DNA from: Alkalihalobacillus sp. LMS6
GTDB taxonomy: Bacteria > Bacillota > Bacilli > Bacillales > Bacillaceae_D
DNA: 64,000 nucleotides
NCBI RefSeq assembly: GCF_024362765.1
Contig: NZ_CP093302.1
Location: 120,001-184,000 of the forward strand
Direction: 5' to 3'
Notes under the pieces: model-generated
Told to the model about the DNA's origin: nothing
Databases searched by the model: none
Seen by the model: only the letters and a program-made list of their open reading frames with translations
Part shown: positions 60,425-64,000 of the stretch, in pieces
Layout of the letters: every line of letters begins with the position of its first letter
How positions within the stretch are numbered: position 1 is the first letter of the stretch
Translations under genes and position numbers: made by a program

Positions 60425-61153
60425 ATGAAACGATATCGATCCATTTTAATAACAACAGGATTATTAATGGCCATTATCCTTTTATGGGTACGATTTGATG
60501 CAAATACAGAAGATTCTACAACCTGGCATTTACCGTTGTCAGGAAAAGTCATCATTCTTGACCCCGGTCATGGCGGCATGGATGGGGGCGCAAGTTCAAA
60601 AACAGGTTTATTAGAAAAACAAGTAACCCTTGATGTGTCTTTGAAGCTGAGGGACTATTTGCAAGAAGCCGGTGCGCTTGTCTTAATGACCCGCGAAGAA
60701 GACCGGGATCTCGCGAGTGAGGAGACAAAGAAAATCAAACATCGCAAATCAGAAGACTTGAGAAAGCGGGTTGAAATGGTCAACGAAAGTGATGCTGATT
60801 TTTTTGTCTCTGTACATATGAATGCTATTCCTTCACCGAAATGGCGCGGGGCACAAACGTTTTATCATTTAAAAGATAAACAAAATGAGGATTTGGCTGT
60901 TTTTATACAAGAAGAGATTAAACGGAACTTGGAGAATACGAATCGTTATGCCAAACCAATTCACCATGTTTACTTACTCAAACAAGCAGAGATTCCAGGT
61001 GCATTAGTAGAAGCTGGCTTTTTATCAAATCCAGAAGAGGCGGCCTTGTTAGAAGGAAATGACTACCAAGAGAAGATGGCCGCATCAATTTATGAAGGAA
61101 TTTTGCGCTTTGTCTCTGGTGAAGTTGCCCCTGATGCAAACCCTTATGAATGA
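60425..61153 (+). CDS. cwlD: N-acetylmuramoyl-L-alanine amidase CwlD
   Basis: CwlD cuts peptide side chains from spore cortex glycan so that muramic delta-lactam can form, the mark read by germination enzymes. The 242-residue protein has an N-terminal membrane or signal helix (SILITTGLLMAIILLWV), then an Amidase_3 domain with zinc histidine in LDPGHGGMDGGA, SVHMNAIP and the catalytic glutamate in LVEAGFLSN. ATG 60425 follows GGGGGAGAGG; an earlier in-frame start lies before that site. Confidence 0.95.
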   Translation: MKRYRSILITTGLLMAIILLWVRFDANTEDSTTWHLPLSGKVIILDPGHGGMDGGASSKTGLLEKQVTLDVSLKLRDYLQEAGALVLMTREEDRDLASEETKKIKHRKSEDLRKRVEMVNESDADFFVSVHMNAIPSPKWRGAQTFYHLKDKQNEDLAVFIQEEIKRNLENTNRYAKPIHHVYLLKQAEIPGALVEAGFLSNPEEAALLEGNDYQEKMAASIYEGILRFVSGEVAPDANPYE

Positions 61154-61168
61154 GGATGAAAGCTTTAA

Positions 61169-61197
61169 TTGACGGCTCTGACCTCCTCAAGTAGGAT
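61169..61197 (+). promoter_or_regulatory. Sigma-A promoter of glcT
   Basis: TTGACG at 61169 and TAGGAT at 61192 are 17 bases apart. The transcript would begin near 61204, right at the ribosome binding site, so the leader is very short. Confidence 0.6.
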
Positions 61198-61219
61198 AGA
61201 GGTGGAGTGATGATAACGA

Positions 61220-62059
61220 ATGGAATCTTATCAAGTAAAAAAGGTGTTAAATAACAATGTTCTTATCGCGGTAATGGATCATGAAGAAGTCGTCTTAATT
61301 GGTAAAGGCATAGGGTTTAATCGAAAAAAAGATAGCGAAGTAACAAGTGCAGAGGCTGAAAAAGTGTTTGTGTTAAAAAATGTAAAAGAACAAACGAGCT
61401 ATCTCAAACTGCTTCCTAACGTAGAGAAACCTTTACTTGATGTAACTATAGAAGCAATTGAACTGATCTCAAAGCGGATTGGTGTACCATTAAATGAACA
61501 TATTCATGTTGGCTTAATGGATCACTTGTCGTTTGCGCAAACGAGAACGGCTGCTGGCATGCACATTAGTAATCCATTTTTGACGGAGACCAAGCTGCTT
61601 TATCCAAATGAATTTGCGATCTCATTAGAAGTGCTCACGCTTATTCAAGAACGTCTTAACTTGACTATGCCTCGTGAGGAAGCAGGCTTTATCGCTTTGC
61701 ACATTCATAGTGCCGCAAAAAACAAAGACCTTGGAACGGTAAATGCACACTCGCAGCTTGTTGCGAAATTGCTCGCGATTATTGAGGAGCAGTTAGAGAT
61801 TGCGTTAGATAAAGAAAGCATTGACTATATGCGTCTCGTTCGACATTTGCGTTTTACAATTGAACGAGTTGAAAACAATGAAGAGGTGGAAGAGGCAAAA
61901 GCGATTGATAGCCTCTTGAAACAAGAATATCCGTTGTGCTATAATCTATCTTGGAAGCTCATCAAAATTATGCAGCATTCCTTAGGGAAGCCTGTTTTTG
62001 ATGCAGAAGCGGTTTATCTAACCATGCATTTACAACGAGTTCAGAATAAATATAAATAG
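61220..62059 (+). CDS. glcT: GlcT, PRD-type transcription antiterminator of ptsG
   Basis: GlcT binds the RAT element in ptsG mRNA and prevents termination when glucose is present. The 279-residue protein has the RNA-binding CAT domain (VKKVLNNNVLIA, LIGKGIGFNRKK) and two PTS regulation domains. PRD1 has H94, H96 and H102 in LNEHIHVGLMDH; PRD2 starts after IALHIHSA and carries RLVRHLRFTIERVE. It lies upstream of ptsG with the RAT and terminator between them, as in Bacillus subtilis. Confidence 0.95.
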   Translation: MESYQVKKVLNNNVLIAVMDHEEVVLIGKGIGFNRKKDSEVTSAEAEKVFVLKNVKEQTSYLKLLPNVEKPLLDVTIEAIELISKRIGVPLNEHIHVGLMDHLSFAQTRTAAGMHISNPFLTETKLLYPNEFAISLEVLTLIQERLNLTMPREEAGFIALHIHSAAKNKDLGTVNAHSQLVAKLLAIIEEQLEIALDKESIDYMRLVRHLRFTIERVENNEEVEEAKAIDSLLKQEYPLCYNLSWKLIKIMQHSLGKPVFDAEAVYLTMHLQRVQNKYK

Positions 62060-62062
62060 TCG

Positions 62063-62090
62063 TGTGACTGATTCGATCAGGCATGAGGTA
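62063..62090 (+). promoter_or_regulatory. RAT antiterminator element of ptsG
   Basis: The block TGTGACTGATTCGATCAGG, followed by CATGAGG, contains CTGAT / ATCAG and overlaps the 5' arm of the terminator at 62079. GlcT bound here would keep the terminator from forming. A weak promoter (TTACAA at 62030, TAAATA at 62053) would start RNA just before it. Confidence 0.75.
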
Positions 62091-62136
62091 ATGTGAACTG
62101 TCCTTAGGGGTAGTCTATTTTCCTCATGCCTTTTTT
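62079..62136 (+). terminator. GlcT-controlled terminator before ptsG
   Basis: AGGCATGAGG / CCTCATGCCT forms a perfect ten-pair stem around a 33-base loop, followed by six T residues. It lies 59 bases before the ptsG start. Confidence 0.88.
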
Positions 62137-62194
62137 GTTTGCACGAAATAAACCGTTTTCTTTTTGCTTCACATACTTAGAAAGTTGGGGAGAC

Positions 62195-64000
62195 ATGTTT
62201 AAAAAACTTTTTGGCAACCTGCAAAAAATCGGTAAAGCCTTAATGCTACCAGTAGCCATGTTGCCAGTAGCTGGTTTACTACTCGGTATCGGTGTAGCGT
62301 TACAAATGGAAGATACCATATCTTACTTGCCTTTCTTGGATGCAGGCTGGATTCAGCATACTGCAGGGGTAATGGAAGCGGCAGGTGGGATCATCTTTGA
62401 TAACCTCGCCTTAATCTTTGCTGTAGGTGTCGCAATTGGCTTAGCAGGAGATGGTGCAGCGGCTCTTGCAGCACTCGTTGGTTACCTTGTTATGAATACG
62501 GTAATGGGCGAGTGGCTCGGCGTTACATCAGAAATGGTAGAGGGAGATCCTGGTCTCGCTCATGTACTCGGTATACCGACACTGCAAACCGGTGTCTTTG
62601 GTGGTATTTTAGTCGGAATTCTTGCTGCCTTTTGTTACAACCGTTTTCATAATATCGAAATGCCTGCATTCCTTGGTTTCTTTGCAGGAAAACGATTTGT
62701 ACCAATTGTGACAGGAGCGCTTACGTTTGTCGTAGCGTTACTCCTCTTAATAATTTGGCCGCCTATTCAAACAGGTCTGAACGAAGTATCGATCTTTTTA
62801 TTAGATACAGGTCAATATTTTGCCGTGTTTTTCTTTGGATTTATTAAACGATTACTTATTCCATTTGGCCTTCATCATATTTTCCATGCGCCATTCTGGT
62901 TTGAATTCGGTCAATATACGAATGCAGCAGGAGAAATTGTTCGAGGCGATCAGCTCATTTTCTTTGCGCAGCTTCGTGATGGCGTAGAAATTACAGCAGG
63001 GAACTTCATGGCTGGGGAATTTCCAATTATGATGTTTGGTCTACCTGCAGCGGCACTCGCCATGTACCATGTGGCAAAACCTGAAAAGAAAAAAGTCGTT
63101 GCTGGGCTAATGATTTCAGCTGCATTGACATCATTTTTAACGGGAATTACGGAGCCGCTTGAATTTATGTTTTTATTTGTAGCGCCAGTGCTATTTGTCA
63201 TTCATGCGTTTCTTGACGGGATTTCATTTGTGTTAATGACATACTTTAGTGTCAACGTCGGGTATACGTTCTCCGGTGGAGCGATTGATTTCTTCTTATT
63301 CGGGATCTTACCTAATCAAGACGGTTGGTGGATCACGATTATTCTAGGTCTATTCTTTGCCGTTATTTATTACACGATTTTCCGCTTTGCGATTGTGAAA
63401 TTTAATTTAAAAACACCTGGTCGCGAAGTAGAAGAGGACGATGGAGATCATGAAAAAGGCAAAGATAAAGGTGCCTTAGCAAATAATATCTTAACGGCGA
63501 TGGGTGGAAAAGAAAATATTGCCCATTTAGACGCTTGTATTACGCGACTACGCGTGTCTGTTAATGACATTAAAGCTGTCGATAAGAAAGAACTGAAACA
63601 TTTAGGCGCTGCAGGCGTGCTTGAGGTGGGGAACAACATTCAAGCAATTTATGGTCCGCGTTCTGAGACGATAAAAGGGCAAATGCAAGACATCATTGCA
63701 GGGAAAACGCCTCGTCCTGTTGAGACAAAACAAGAAGATGAAGTGAAAAAGGAAATCGAAAACATTCAACCAGATGTACTTCAGCAAGAAACGGATACGC
63801 AGCTCGTGTCTCCAATGACTGGAACACTGCATCCGATTTCTGACGTGCCGGACCAAGTGTTTGCTGAGAAAATGATGGGCGATGGGTTTGCAATTGACCC
63901 AACGGATGGAACCGTTGTTTCACCAGTAGAAGGAAAAATTACAACTGTCTTCCCAACGAAGCATGCAATTGGACTAACGTCTGCATCAGGGAGAGAAATT
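62195..64000 (+). CDS. ptsG: PTS glucose transporter EIICBA, PtsG (cut at the window edge)
   Basis: PtsG imports and phosphorylates glucose. The frame is open from ATG 62195 to the window end (602 codons), so the C terminus is missing. The EIIC membrane domain covers about residues 1-400 with [12 protein letters not shown] near 330. A charged linker follows, then EIIB with the phosphorylated Cys448 in [14 protein letters not shown] begins near 535 and includes His590 in TKHAIGL. The start follows GTTGGGGAG. It is controlled by GlcT through the RAT-terminator leader. Confidence 0.95.
   Translation, partial: MFKKLFGNLQKIGKALMLPVAMLPVAGLLLGIGVALQMEDTISYLPFLDAGWIQHTAGVMEAAGGIIFDNLALIFAVGVAIGLAGDGAAALAALVGYLVMNTVMGEWLGVTSEMVEGDPGLAHVLGIPTLQTGVFGGILVGILAAFCYNRFHNIEMPAFLGFFAGKRFVPIVTGALTFVVALLLLIIWPPIQTGLNEVSIFLLDTGQYFAVFFFGFIKRLLIPFGLHHIFHAPFWFEFGQYTNAAGEIVRGDQLIFFAQLRDGVEITAGNFMAGEFPIMMFGLPAAALAMYHVAKPEKKKVVAGLMISAALTSFLTGITEPLEFMFLFVAPVLFVIHAFLDGISFVLMTYFSVNVGYTFSGGAIDFFLFGILPNQDGWWITIILGLFFAVIYYTIFRFAIVKFNLKTPGREVEEDDGDHEKGKDKGALANNILTAMGGKENIAHLDACITRLRVSVNDIKAVDKKELKHLGAAGVLEVGNNIQAIYGPRSETIKGQMQDIIAGKTPRPVETKQEDEVKKEIENIQPDVLQQETDTQLVSPMTGTLHPISDVPDQVFAEKMMGDGFAIDPTDGTVVSPVEGKITTVFPTKHAIGLTSASGREI

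Overview
The window is a low-to-moderate G+C Firmicute chromosome segment from the family Bacillaceae. It holds the end of an rRNA operon, then the rrn-proximal ctsR-mcsA-mcsB-clpC-radA-disA-yacL-ispD-ispF-gltX-cysE-cysS-mrnC-rlmB-rae1-sigH-rpmG-secE-nusG block, the rpl/rpo cluster, and the str, S10, spc and alpha ribosomal clusters in Bacillus order. Sporulation genes (sigH, cwlD, ybaK, a collagen-like spore-surface type gene with a sigma-K-like promoter) show a spore former. The gene order and a very acidic exported lipoprotein would fit an alkaliphilic Bacillus relative (Alkalihalobacillus, Halalkalibacter or Shouchella type), but species cannot be fixed from the sequence alone.

Layout. 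1-3614: last bases of 16S rRNA, a spacer without tRNA genes, 23S, 5S and a terminator. 3565-4042: a patch of direct repeats that contains a second copy of the 5S tail plus terminator. 4054-4515: an SRPBCC-family gene on the minus strand. 4719-9304: the CtsR regulon operon (protein quality control). 9411-20815: radA, disA, yacL, isoprenoid genes ispDF, gltX, a cysteine T-box controlling cysE-cysS, then mrnC, rlmB, rae1 and sigH. 20933-24424: rpmG-secE-nusG and the L11/L1/L10/L7/L12 genes with their RNA leaders. 24504-32699: ybxB and the RNA polymerase genes rpoB-rpoC. 32797-37494: ybxF, rpsL, rpsG, fusA, tuf. 37775-52474: S10-spc-alpha operons including secY, adk, map, infA and rpoA. 52572-56817: ECF transporter energizing module ecfA1-ecfA2-ecfT, truA, rplM, rpsI. 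57210-59771: two accessory genes, a sugar-dehydrogenase-like lipoprotein and a collagen-like protein. 59937-61153: ybaK and cwlD. 61220-64000: glcT, a ptsG riboregulator (RAT plus terminator) and a ptsG gene cut by the window edge.

How it works together. Most of the window is the translation and transcription core, driven by strong sigma-A promoters, many with extended -10 boxes, and by RNA leaders (T-box, L10 leader, L13 leader, two L1-site-like hairpins, a structured S10 leader, a long folded rpoB leader). The CtsR/McsAB/ClpC set handles damaged proteins. Mini-III (mrnC) acts on 23S precursor RNA of the kind seen at the left end. GlcT controls ptsG glucose uptake by antitermination.

Novelty. 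I found no clearly new multi-gene system. The best leads are the duplicated 5S tail, the paired L1-like hairpins, an adenylate kinase with a half-lost zinc site, a palindrome in the nusG ribosome binding region, and the two-gene islet between rpsI and ybaK.
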